Below, in pieces: positions 10,697-18,930 of a DNA stretch of 64,000 bases. Made by a program: the position numbers and the translations under genes. The notes under the pieces are model-generated. The model was not told the DNA's origin. It did not search any database and saw nothing but the letters and a program-made list of their open reading frames with translations. Each line of letters opens with the position of its first letter. The stretch's first letter is position 1. The DNA comes from DATKIY01 sp963726755 (GTDB lineage: Bacteria; Actinomycetota; Actinomycetes; JAHEKZ01): positions 248,001 through 312,000 of the forward strand of contig CAVSDB010000002.1 in the NCBI GenBank assembly GCA_963726755.1, in the 5' to 3' direction.

Positions 10697-11398
10697 CTAC
10701 AGCAGTCCTTCGGCTGGGGCTGGGGCGGTACCACCGAGTCGTCCGGGCTGCCACCACTGCCCGACACCTGGGTCGGGGTACTCATCTTGCGCGCGGTTCA
10801 CTAGCGACACAACGGCCTGCCGCAACTTCTCACTAGCGGCACGCTTGTCTCCCGAGACGTCAAGTGGTTCGCCGACGTACACCGAGATCGGCACCTTTCG
10901 TTGCCACAAGGACGCGTGCTCGTCGTACGTCCACAACCGCTGCGTGCCCCACAGGGCCACAGGCAACAACGGCACCTTGGCGGCCATCGCCAACCGTTCA
11001 GCGCCGGACTTGAACTCCTTGGGCTCAAACGAGCGACTGATTGTTGCCTCGGGAAACAACCCGACGATCTCGCCCTGCTTCAACGCACCCAGCGCATCGC
11101 GAAAGCTCTGCAGTCCGGCCTCGCGATCAACGGAGATGTGATGCATGCCACGCATCAACGGACCAGCGATTCGGTTCTCGAAGATCGATTCCTTCGCCAT
11201 GAAGCGGACGTACCGCCGCGACGGCCGTGCGCCTAGACCAGCGAAGATGAAGTCGAGATGGCTGATGTGGTTACTCGCCATGACTGCGCCACCAGTCGTC
11301 GGGACGTTCTGCGCCCCCTCGACGGTCAGCCGCAACCCGAGCGCAGCGAACGACGCGCGGCATGCCGCAATGACCGGTGGATAGACAAGATCGCGCAC
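10697..11398 (-). CDS. 1-acyl-sn-glycerol-3-phosphate acyltransferase (PlsC family)
   Basis: 233-residue membrane-associated acyltransferase of phospholipid synthesis, adding the second acyl chain to form phosphatidic acid, or a related acceptor. The catalytic motif NHISHLD (NHx4D) is at about residue 43, followed by RFMAKESIFEN, MHHISVDR and FPEATISRSFEPKEFKSGAE (the substrate-binding FPEG/T-like block), then PLLPVALWG. The Ala-Thr in FPEAT is the usual actinobacterial variant. The C-terminal tail is Pro/Gly-rich. It stands alone on its strand. Confidence 0.85.
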   Translation of the reverse strand: MRDLVYPPVIAACRASFAALGLRLTVEGAQNVPTTGGAVMASNHISHLDFIFAGLGARPSRRYVRFMAKESIFENRIAGPLMRGMHHISVDREAGLQSFRDALGALKQGEIVGLFPEATISRSFEPKEFKSGAERLAMAAKVPLLPVALWGTQRLWTYDEHASLWQRKVPISVYVGEPLDVSGDKRAASEKLRQAVVSLVNRAQDEYPDPGVGQWWQPGRLGGTAPAPAEGLL

Positions 11399-11679
11399 AG
11401 ACGCAGCCTAGGCCAACCGAGTGACCCACAACACAGTGCCGACAGGGCACCGGCGCCGAGGGCCGATCCGTCAGATACCCGTGACCCAAGAAGCCGCGAG
11501 CGCCTACGACACCGCTGTTCGACTTGTCAGTCGATACGGACGTCAGAGTTCACGTCGCATGCTGACTTGGCACCCCGAGACTCTCGATTCCACCGAGGAG
11601 AAGTCTGGAATCGCTCGCCGTCCCAGCAGCTCAGCTCACGTCAGCGCTGAGGCAACGTACGGTATCGGCGGGGAACCCC
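11399..11679. other. No clear gene
   Basis: Several short open frames exist on both strands, but none has a recognisable motif, a good ribosome binding site or consistent codon bias. Given the density of frame breaks nearby, a small broken gene cannot be excluded. Confidence 0.3.
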
Positions 11680-11896
11680 ATGACGGACTCGGCACCTGGA
11701 CCCCTACTTCACGCTGATCTGCACGCTGGACGACCCGGCGATCAGCGTCGCCTGTCCGCAGTGCCTGGCAACTTCTGGGGCGCCCTGCGTCACCGACAAA
11801 GGCAAACCCGTGACGTGCCACAAACCACGTCGACTCACCTTCCTGGTGGACTACGTCACTAAGTGCCAGGTCACTTCGGCCCGGACGACAAACTAG
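11680..11896 (+). CDS. Small zinc-finger protein (about 72 aa, frame broken near 11701)
   Basis: From the ATG at 11680 the sequence reads MTDSAPGP and, one base later, continues in the frame YFTLICTLDDPAISVACPQC to a TAG at 11894-11896. The core ACPQCLATSGAPCVTDKGKP followed by VTCHKPRR matches small actinobacterial and phage zinc-finger proteins of the pattern CPxC...GxPC...G...H...R. It may bind nucleic acid, but no function is established. Its last three bases overlap the convergent stop of the RNase III-like gene. I infer one missing or extra base near 11701. Confidence 0.55.
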
Positions 11897-12652
11897 GCCA
11901 GCACGTCTCGCGCTAGACCCAACGCCGCGTCCCCTCCACCACGGAGCAGCCTTCGGGCGAGTTCAACTTCAACGACATTGGAAATGACGGCAGTCCTCGG
12001 AGTCATCTGCTAGCTGATGTCGGCGCGCGTACGCGGCCACTCGCGACGTGCGATGAACTTCCGCGCGACGTTCGGAAAGTTCCCCCTCGTCTGCTGATGG
12101 GTGTTGAACGAACGCCTGGTACGACGCGGTCAGTTCAAGCACCGACGATCCAAGTCGACGCTCGGGCTTACTCCCCCGAGACCCGTCGAGGTCGACATCC
12201 CCTCGTTCAAGGGTGGCCGCAACCTTGGCGCCCAACGGATGCACGGTGGCAGAGATGAACTGCGCAGCTTGCGTCCAGCGCGTGGGAAGCCACGCGGCCG
12301 CGACGCACGCCTCGACAAGGTCAGCGTGCCGCTCCGGGGACGCCTGCCACTCAAGCCAACTACCCAATCCGGTCGCGGCTGCCTGTTGCGCAAGAACATC
12401 ATCGGTGACCAGGCGGCCGACGTCCCCAGACACTTTCGCGCACCCAGGACAGCCCGGCTCGACGATGGCGTGAACGCTCACGATGAGATCCAGGACAGAA
12501 TCACCCAGGAACTCCAGGCGCTGGAATTCCACCCCCCGTGCGTCGCGGACGGCGCGCTCGACGTCCCCGGAAACCGGTCCGACGACGGACTCGATGGCAC
12601 GTCGTTCCTCGTCGCTGATGTCCGGGCGCATCCGGGACGGCGGAGTCTGCAT
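11893..12652 (-). CDS. RNase III-like protein with two tandem RNase III domains (one frame break)
   Basis: Residues 40-135 form an RNase III domain: FQRLEFLGDSVLDL carries the catalytic Glu47 and Asp51, and HADLVEACVAAAWL carries Asp111 and Glu114, the two metal-binding pairs of the family. From about residue 163 a second copy follows: RRLGSSVLELTASYQAFVQH, then DEGELSERRAEV and AAYARRHQL, close to the EGELxxxRA segment of RNase III. After a frame break near 11990 it ends with NVVEVELARRLLRGGGDAAL and a TAG at 11893-11895. The second copy has Arg and Ser where the first has Glu47 and Asp51, so it looks catalytically dead. No double-stranded RNA binding domain is visible. Predicted to cut structured RNA, but this is not ordinary Rnc. 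Start at 12652; a second Met is at residue 8. Confidence 0.65.
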
Positions 12653-12794
12653 CCGGCGACCGTATCGAGCGGACTGGTTCCGGGTCGCATGCGTGGCAAG
12701 AACCTGCGCCAGGTACGCCCACTTGCACGCTCAATCAAGCACCCAGGGCAGCCGATCAACAGTTGGAGGACTCGTACCGCCAAGGGGGTAGGCC

Positions 12795-13118
12795 GTGGGG
12801 GCACCAACGAACGCTGCTCTAGATCCGGGACCGTTCGGAACCGATCGCATCGACGTCATGGACGAAACAGGCGTGCGAATCGGATCTATCGATCCTCGGA
12901 CCGGCGCACGCAACCTCTTGCTGCCCGAGCGCGCCGACGAGTTCGACGAAATGGTCGGCTACTGGCTTCGGGCTGCCGGGTTGGGTAACCCCTCCGGCAA
13001 CGAGGCGCCGGCGGAAACCAAGTCGCTGTTGAAGGTCAACGAAGTGCGCTACCCCGACGCTGACGTGATCCGGTCGCTGCTCATCCCGCTAGTCCCGCTG
13101 CACACCAACTCGATCTGA
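12795..13118 (+). CDS. Hypothetical protein, 107 aa
   Basis: Starts GTG at 12795 with GAPTNAALDPGPFGTDRIDV. A short beta-rich part, DETGVRIGSIDPRTGARNLL, looks like a strand-turn-strand unit, followed by a helix (ERADEFDEMVGYWLRAAGL) and a polar linker. No signal peptide or membrane segment. It is divergent from the RNase III-like gene, with 142 bases between starts that could hold both promoters. I do not recognise the family. Confidence 0.5.
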   Translation: MGAPTNAALDPGPFGTDRIDVMDETGVRIGSIDPRTGARNLLLPERADEFDEMVGYWLRAAGLGNPSGNEAPAETKSLLKVNEVRYPDADVIRSLLIPLVPLHTNSI

Positions 13119-13137
13119 CGGCCGTAGTTGGAAAGCA

Positions 13138-14088
13138 CTAGCGGCGAGGCTGATTCTGACAAGACTCAGCACCTTGATCGAGCACGCGACCGCTGACCGC
13201 GGTGAAGGCGTACGTATAGGTACCGTCTGCAGAAAGTTCCAGTCGGAGCACTCCGTACCGGTCAGCGATGCGCTTCTTGCTCCCAGGCGCCTTGGTGGTG
13301 ATGCGGTAGTGATTCTTACCACCGGTACCGACAGTGAATTGCTGCATGCCACTTCGCTTGGCGAATCGCTCGTAGATGTGGTCGTGGCCGTTCAGTACGA
13401 TGTCGGCACCTCCAGCGTTGACGGCGCGCCAAAGTTTGCGCGCTCTCGACATGGTGGCTTGATCGCCTGCGTATTCACCCGACGTGCGAAGCGGGTGATG
13501 CCATGCCGCAATCACGCATTGCTCAGGCGTGCGAGCCAGCTCGCGACGTATCCACCGACCTTCACGCGATCCCGGTCCGCAACCACCGATGAACTCGCAA
13601 TTCGAGTTCAATAGCAAGACTCGCCATCCAGCCCCAGCAACAAAACTCCGCCACGGTCGTTGCGGATCGCCTGCCTTCTTCTTGAAGTAGCGGAAATAGC
13701 CGCGTGCATTCGGCGTGAGGTACTCGTGATTCCCCGGGACCGGACGGGTCCATTTGCGCACCTGCCCGAAGGCCGGGTCGTACATCTTCTGGTACGCCCG
13801 GTAACTGCCGGTCTCGTACTGGATATCACCAAGTGGCACGAACCATTCTGCGCCAGCCTCGATCTGTTTGCGCACGAGCTGACCAACGCGATCCTGCTGA
13901 CACAAACCCGCCGTGTTGATGTAGGGGCTGGTGGGGTCGCACGCAATGTCGCCAACGGCCAGCAGGACTACTGGCTTGTCGACGCGGGCGGAAGTTTCGG
14001 CAACTTGAGACCCGACGCTCCACTGTCCACTCAGCAAAACTGAGGTCGAGGCGACGGCCGCAGCCAGGGCGAGGCGCCAGAATCGCAT
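13138..14088 (-). CDS. Secreted metallophosphoesterase (purple acid phosphatase-like)
   Basis: About 316 residues. The chosen ATG at 14088 gives a clear signal peptide (MRFWRLALAAAVASTSVLLS); the longer frame would put an unlikely soluble leader before it. The metal-binding motifs of calcineurin-like phosphoesterases appear in order: LLAVGDIACD, FVPLGDIQYE, VPGNHEYL, AAWHHPLRTS and LNGHDHIYERF. The spacing and the GDIxYE variant are typical of secreted actinobacterial phosphatases of the purple acid type. It likely releases phosphate from extracellular organic phosphates. Two extra Cys pairs may form disulfides outside the cell. Confidence 0.87.
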   Translation of the reverse strand: MRFWRLALAAAVASTSVLLSGQWSVGSQVAETSARVDKPVVLLAVGDIACDPTSPYINTAGLCQQDRVGQLVRKQIEAGAEWFVPLGDIQYETGSYRAYQKMYDPAFGQVRKWTRPVPGNHEYLTPNARGYFRYFKKKAGDPQRPWRSFVAGAGWRVLLLNSNCEFIGGCGPGSREGRWIRRELARTPEQCVIAAWHHPLRTSGEYAGDQATMSRARKLWRAVNAGGADIVLNGHDHIYERFAKRSGMQQFTVGTGGKNHYRITTKAPGSKKRIADRYGVLRLELSADGTYTYAFTAVSGRVLDQGAESCQNQPRR

Positions 14089-14174
14089 CCGGCCAGTGTG
14101 CCCCGGCCAACCAAGGAACACCGCACGCCCCTCCGGCTGGAACCGGACCGATGACCTCATGGCACGATCGGAAC

Positions 14175-15044
14175 ATGTCTGAGGTGAGTTTCGGTGTCTA
14201 CATCGTCCCCCGTGGCCCTGATCACGGACGCGAACTCTTGCTGCGCATGGAGGACACCGAGTTCGACACCGCGTGGGTTAGCGACACTCTCGGAGACTGG
14301 GAAAATCGCGAGCAGGCTCAACTGGACGGTTGGGTGACCTTGGGGGCGATGGCCGCCGAGACAGACGAAATTGAACTCGGCATGTTGATCACCAACCTGG
14401 CTTGGCGCGACCCAGTTCAGGTCGCCCGCTTCGCTATGACCGTCGATCAACTGAGCAACGGTCGATTCGTTCTCGGACTTGGTTGCGGTCAGGTCGATGA
14501 CCAGGTCATGGCCGGCAACGCAGTGTTTCAGATGCCCAATACCGAGCGCGTCGACCGCCTTGAAGAGGGCGTCCAGGTCATCGACCGACTACTTCGACAA
14601 GATGAAAGCGCGTTCGATGGTCAGTTCACTCAGTACGACTCCGCAGCGATGTCGCCTGGCTCGTTTCAGGAACCACGCCTTCCGATTTTGGTCGCCGGAA
14701 ACGGAAAGCGAATCATGCGCATCGCGGTCGAACACGCCGATACGTGGAATACCTACATCGACACCGGCGACGTCGACGTATTCCATGAACAGACCGTTGG
14801 ACGAATCGCTCTACTCGACGAGTACCTCGAATCACACGGACGCAGCCCAAGTTCATTGTCACGCTCGCTGCTGGTCTTTCACGACGCCCTTGACCCGTGG
14901 TCCGACGACGACGCCATCCCGCGGCTCGTCGAGCGGTTTCGCCCCCTCGGCTTCACCGAGTTCATCTTTTACCCGCCTCGTCCAGAACAGGTACGCGACT
15001 TCCTGCGCATTGGCGTCAGCGTGCTGCCCAAGTTGCAGGACTAG
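14175..15044 (+). CDS. LLM-class oxidoreductase, probably F420-dependent
   Basis: 289-residue luciferase-like TIM-barrel enzyme. MSEVSFGVYIVPRGPDHG starts at the ATG at 14175, eight codons inside a longer frame. Signature parts: FDTAWVSDTLGDWEN, TDEIELGMLITNLAWRDPV, DQLSNGRFVLGLGCGQ (cofactor phosphate region), PILVAGNGKRIMRIAVEHAD and FTEFIFYPP. In actinobacteria this class mostly uses F420 rather than FMN, so F420 is the likely cofactor, though sequence alone does not settle it. Its TAG overlaps the GTG of the MpaB-like oxygenase, so the two are translationally coupled. Confidence 0.82.
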   Translation: MSEVSFGVYIVPRGPDHGRELLLRMEDTEFDTAWVSDTLGDWENREQAQLDGWVTLGAMAAETDEIELGMLITNLAWRDPVQVARFAMTVDQLSNGRFVLGLGCGQVDDQVMAGNAVFQMPNTERVDRLEEGVQVIDRLLRQDESAFDGQFTQYDSAAMSPGSFQEPRLPILVAGNGKRIMRIAVEHADTWNTYIDTGDVDVFHEQTVGRIALLDEYLESHGRSPSSLSRSLLVFHDALDPWSDDDAIPRLVERFRPLGFTEFIFYPPRPEQVRDFLRIGVSVLPKLQD

Positions 15045-15961
15045 TGCCGAGTCCAGTCGCGAACGCCGTCGGTCGAACGTTCCGACGCATCTTGTCGGGC
15101 GACGACGAGGGGCGACCTCCGTGGGTGCAGGCACTCGGTGAACCGGGTGATGCTGGCTGGTTCGGGCCGACCAGCACGGCGTGGCAAGTCAACGGCTCAC
15201 TCGCAACCTTGGTCGGTGGAGTTCGCGCGCTCCTGCTGCAGGCTTGTCATCCGCTCGCCTTGGCTGGCGTCGAGCAACACTCGAACTACCGGGAAGACCC
15301 GCTCGACAGATTGCAGCGCACCAATCGCTTCGTGACAACGACCACGTTCGGCAGTTCGGTACTGGCTGAGCAAGCGTGCGCACGGGTGAGCGCCGTCCAC
15401 GAGTCGGTATTCGGAACCGCACCTGACGGTCGCAGCTACTCGGCCACCGATCCGCACCTCCTCCTTTGGGTTCACGTTGGTTTGGTTGATTCCATGCTCG
15501 TAGCGGCGCAGAACTACCACGGCGAACCCGTCAACGCCGATGCGTACGTTGCCGAGATGGCAGTCACTGGACGTGCTGTCGGAGTTCTTCAACCGCCAGA
15601 GTCCGAAGCTGAGCTGCGAGAGGTGCTCGCCTCATTTCGCGACGAATTATCCGCCGATGATTCCGCACGAGCCGTCTCGCGATTTCTTCAGTTCCCCGGA
15701 CGCGCTTTGCCTTTCGGCGCGTGGGTGCCGTACGCCGTGCTCTCTCGAGCCGCCGTCGACCTGCTTCCCGATTGGGCTGCCGAGACCCTGGACGCACCAC
15801 ACAGGTCCGCAGCCACGAGGACATCTGATGCCGCGACGTGCCGAGCGATGTTGCGCGTCCTACAACGCGTTCTCGGAACGCACTCCCAGGCGGCGTTGCT
15901 CAGTTACGCGCGAGTTGGCGTTCCTCCGAGACCACAGATGGTCAGCGAGCCGTCTCGATGA
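15044..15961 (+). CDS. MpaB/latex-clearing-protein family oxygenase (DUF2236)
   Basis: 305 residues from a GTG at 15044 that overlaps the LLM stop (TAGTG). The DUF2236 pattern is clear: NGSLATLVGGVRALLLQACH, PLALAGVEQHSNYREDPLDR, LQRTNRFVTTTTFGSSVLAE, then LLLWVHVGLVDSMLVAAQNY. Family members include the b-type haem rubber oxygenase Lcp and mycophenolate MpaB. The histidines in ACHPLA and VEQHS and the Arg in LQRTNR are the expected haem-pocket residues. The natural substrate here is unknown. It overlaps the convergent aldehyde dehydrogenase by 20 bases at the 3' ends. Confidence 0.83.
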   Translation: MPSPVANAVGRTFRRILSGDDEGRPPWVQALGEPGDAGWFGPTSTAWQVNGSLATLVGGVRALLLQACHPLALAGVEQHSNYREDPLDRLQRTNRFVTTTTFGSSVLAEQACARVSAVHESVFGTAPDGRSYSATDPHLLLWVHVGLVDSMLVAAQNYHGEPVNADAYVAEMAVTGRAVGVLQPPESEAELREVLASFRDELSADDSARAVSRFLQFPGRALPFGAWVPYAVLSRAAVDLLPDWAAETLDAPHRSAATRTSDAATCRAMLRVLQRVLGTHSQAALLSYARVGVPPRPQMVSEPSR

Positions 15962-17402
15962 CGACCAACCGCATTTCGGTCATCTCAAGGATTGAGTAAG
16001 CCGGTCCCTCACGGGTGTTCCCCGAGTCTCGAACTCCGCCGTAGGGCATCTGGTCGGCACGCCAGGTCGGAACTTCGTTGACGAGAACTCCGCCGAAGTC
16101 GAGGGTCCGTATTGCTTCGAACGCCGTCGACAAATCCTTGGTGAAGATTGCCGCCTGCAGCCCATAAGCGGTGTCGTTGGCAATCTTCAGACCCTCATCA
16201 ACTGAGTCGATGGCGGCGATTGCCACAACTGGACCGAAGACCTCTTTGATGCACACTTTCATGTCTGGCTTCGCATTCGCGATGACTGTTGGTACGAGGA
16301 CGCCGTTGTCATCCAACTCGCCGCCAGTGACGATGACGCCGCCCTGCTCAACGGCTTCGTCGACCCATTCCTTGACACGATCGCGCTCCCCCAGGGAGAT
16401 GAGCGCCGACACGTCAGTGTCTTCATCCAGCGGGTCACCGGTAACCAAGGTCTTGACCTGTTCGCCGAGGTAGTCGGTGAACTTGTCGGCGACGCTGCGA
16501 TGCACCAGCACCCGCTGCGTGGAGATGCACGACTGACCTGCGTGTGAGAAGCCGGCGACCTTGATCTTGTCGGCGGCCTTCTGCCAGTCACCGTCCTCCG
16601 CGATCACGACCGGTGCGTTATTGCCAAGTTCGAGACCCACGTGTTTGCGCGGCGCCTGAGCCTTGATCCCCCAGCCAACTTCGGGCGATCCCGTGAACGT
16701 AATCATCGCGATATCGGGACTTTCGACAAGAGCGTTCCCAACAACCGAACCAGGTCCGGTGACCACCGACAGGTACGAAGCTGGCAACCCGCACTCTTCG
16801 ATGAGCAGCCATGCCAACGCGATTGCGCTGAACGGCGTCTGGCCAGCTGGCTTAAGAACGACTGGGCAACCTGCGGCGATAGCCGGCGCGAGTTTGTGCG
16901 CAACCAGGTTCAGCGGGAAGTTGAACGGACTTATCGCACCAACGACGCCGATTGGCACCCGCATCGTGTACGCGATCTTGGAATCACCGCCGGGAGCCGC
17001 GTCGATGGGCACGACCTCGCCCACGAGTGTTCGAGCCTCGACAGCCGCAAAGGCGAAGGTCCCGGAAGCCCGATCAGCTTCAACACGCGCGGTCTTGATG
17101 GGTTTGGCCGCCTCGCGCGCGATCAGTTGCGCGAACTCTTCTTTACGCTCTCGCAACAGGACACTTGCTCGTTCGAGGATTTCAGCACGCCGCCAAACCG
17201 GGAGCGGGTTGTCTTGCAACGCTGCCTTCGCAGTCGCGACGGCGCGCTCCACGTCAGCCGCACCGAGCAGCGGCACCTCGCCAAGAATCGAGTCGTCGAA
17301 CGGCGACTTCACCTGAGACGAGTCAGCGCCGATCACGGCTTCCCCTGCGAGCGGGACGGCAGTAACGCCTGTCGCCGGCAGCACGACGCGATGGTCAGAC
17401 AT
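15942..17402 (-). CDS. NAD(P)-dependent aldehyde dehydrogenase
   Basis: 486-residue aldehyde dehydrogenase. The cofactor region has ISPFNFPLNLVAHKLAPA and FTGSPEVGWGI; the general base lies in LELGNNAPVV; the catalytic Cys is in GFSHAGQSCISTQRVLVH; the C-terminal part has EVFGPVVAI and YGLQAAIFTKDL. The CISTQR motif, with Arg following, resembles lactaldehyde, phosphonoacetaldehyde and non-phosphorylating glyceraldehyde-3-phosphate dehydrogenases more than betaine aldehyde dehydrogenases. Catalyses aldehyde to acid oxidation in the cytosol. Single gene; the exact substrate is not predictable from neighbours. Confidence 0.87.
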   Translation of the reverse strand: MSDHRVVLPATGVTAVPLAGEAVIGADSSQVKSPFDDSILGEVPLLGAADVERAVATAKAALQDNPLPVWRRAEILERASVLLRERKEEFAQLIAREAAKPIKTARVEADRASGTFAFAAVEARTLVGEVVPIDAAPGGDSKIAYTMRVPIGVVGAISPFNFPLNLVAHKLAPAIAAGCPVVLKPAGQTPFSAIALAWLLIEECGLPASYLSVVTGPGSVVGNALVESPDIAMITFTGSPEVGWGIKAQAPRKHVGLELGNNAPVVIAEDGDWQKAADKIKVAGFSHAGQSCISTQRVLVHRSVADKFTDYLGEQVKTLVTGDPLDEDTDVSALISLGERDRVKEWVDEAVEQGGVIVTGGELDDNGVLVPTVIANAKPDMKVCIKEVFGPVVAIAAIDSVDEGLKIANDTAYGLQAAIFTKDLSTAFEAIRTLDFGGVLVNEVPTWRADQMPYGGVRDSGNTREGPAYSILEMTEMRLVVIETAR

Positions 17403-17489
17403 GGAGCCTCCAGGCTGAGTCAGTGGGCACCCATACCCACAGGCTAGGGGCGAGTCTGCCTCATGCGACCGAAGCGCTCGACCTGGGTC

Positions 17490-18431
17490 CTAGACCGAGG
17501 AGGTGGACGACAGCGTCAGCATCGTGTCGACGACATTGTCATCGGCTACCGCGAAGAATCCGCCCACAACGTCTTCGACTTCGCTCAGTGAGCGACCACA
17601 GAAGAGCACCGGCTGGTAGTGCGTGATGTCGTAGGTTTGTGTGCCCATCGCGGCAATGTCGAGAGGCCGCAAGTCGGCAGAGGAGAACTCCTCAATTTCG
17701 CCGTAACTGGACAATAAGCCAGCGCCGTACGCCTTTGGCTCACCAGCCTCGCGACACACACCGAACTCCAACGAGAACCAGAACACCTTGCTTACGAACT
17801 CCAACGCATCGGCTGACTCGCATCGACGGGCGGCACCACCCGCCGCTTCGTACATCGCGGCTAACCGCTCACAGGCCAGCGTTGTGGCGTGCCCAACAAC
17901 TTCATGAATGACGTCGGGTTCGGGCGTGTAGAGCGGCATCGACGCGTGGCGAATGTATTGCGTCGACCAGAACTGACGATCGGCCAATGCGCCGTAGAAG
18001 TCCTTGAGTGGAACCAGACCAGCGGCAGGCTGGTAGCGAAACCCGGTCTTGTCAGCCAATAGTTCGTTGACCTCGTCCAACTGCGGGATGTGATCGTCGG
18101 GCAACTCAAGTCGCTCACCCGATTCAACAATCTCCGCAGGGGCGAGCCGCTCGTGCTTAGCGACCAGTTCGGCCATGACTTGTCGCCACACCGCATGCTC
18201 TGCGTCTGTGTAGTGAATCTGCGGCAGTGGCTGTCCTGGCTGCCAGTCCATCGCGGCGGCCGCGATGGCGTTACGACGCTCGCGGTAAGCCTCATCGAGG
18301 AAGCCCGGATGATCTTCAGCCAGGTGAACGGTGACGTCATCACCGTCACGAGTGACAGGTGCGTAGAGCTGGGCCTCTTCAAACATAAGGACAGGGCAGC
18401 AGGTGAATCGATCAGTAGCAAGACTGCTCAT
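17490..18431 (-). CDS. phhA: Aromatic amino acid hydroxylase, probably phenylalanine 4-monooxygenase
   Basis: 313 residues. Tetrahydrobiopterin-dependent non-haem iron enzyme converting phenylalanine to tyrosine. The iron site is intact: PEPDVIHEVVGHATTLA gives the two His, and VFWFSLEFGVCREAG gives the Glu. Other family blocks are HYTDAEHAVWRQVM, GFRYQPAAGLVPLKDFYGAL and GLLSSYGEIEEF. No N-terminal ACT regulatory domain, as in other bacterial forms. A second possible start is the Met at residue 16 (MFEEAQLYAPVTRDGD), position 18386, which would match homologues better. No pterin recycling gene is adjacent. Confidence 0.85.
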   Translation of the reverse strand: MSSLATDRFTCCPVLMFEEAQLYAPVTRDGDDVTVHLAEDHPGFLDEAYRERRNAIAAAAMDWQPGQPLPQIHYTDAEHAVWRQVMAELVAKHERLAPAEIVESGERLELPDDHIPQLDEVNELLADKTGFRYQPAAGLVPLKDFYGALADRQFWSTQYIRHASMPLYTPEPDVIHEVVGHATTLACERLAAMYEAAGGAARRCESADALEFVSKVFWFSLEFGVCREAGEPKAYGAGLLSSYGEIEEFSSADLRPLDIAAMGTQTYDITHYQPVLFCGRSLSEVEDVVGGFFAVADDNVVDTMLTLSSTSSV

Positions 18432-18504
18432 CGAAGCGACGCCATTTGCTCACCTTGTCTCCCCTTGACCCCCAGACACTGGTCAGATTGTCTACTGTGG
18501 CCCA

Positions 18505-18930
18505 ATGGCCGGTTACTCGCACCGCAGCCTGGTCGACAAACTCGGGATCGCCGCCGAGGACCGCGTCCAGATCGCTTACGAACCCCGCGACGTCGACCTG
18601 ATGTCGCTGCTGGAACCGCTACCTGCTGGTGTGCAGGTGCTGCGACGCGCTGGAACCAAACCAGTCGACGTCGCGCTGTGCTTCGTGGAGTCGTACAAAG
18701 ACGCCACCGCGAGACTGCCGCGCAGCCAACCCCTGATCACGAAATCTGGCGCGATCTGGGCGATCTGGCCGAAGAAGTCCAGTCAGCGATTCAAGGACGG
18801 TCCGCGCGACGTGTCCGAGGACGTCATCCGCAACCAGGCGCTTGAACTCGGCTTGGTAGACGTAAAGGTTTGCGCGGTCGACGAGACGTGGAGCGGCCTG
18901 AAACTGGTCTGGCGGTTAGCTAACCGCTGA
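18505..18930 (+). CDS. DUF3052 protein
   Basis: 141 residues, MAGYSHRSLVDKLGIAAEDR at the start, as in the actinobacterial DUF3052 family. The middle has VDVALCFVESYKDATARLPR and the signature IWAIWPKKSSQRFKDG, followed by a Rossmann-like ending DVKVCAVDETWSGLKLVWRL. Function is unknown. Soluble. It converges on oligopeptidase B with a 15-base overlap. Confidence 0.85.
   Translation: MAGYSHRSLVDKLGIAAEDRVQIAYEPRDVDLMSLLEPLPAGVQVLRRAGTKPVDVALCFVESYKDATARLPRSQPLITKSGAIWAIWPKKSSQRFKDGPRDVSEDVIRNQALELGLVDVKVCAVDETWSGLKLVWRLANR

Noticed and set aside
11421..11717. 98-codon rightward frame before the zinc-finger gene
   Set aside because: No motif, poor start context and an Arg/Ser-rich composition typical of a non-coding frame in high-GC DNA.
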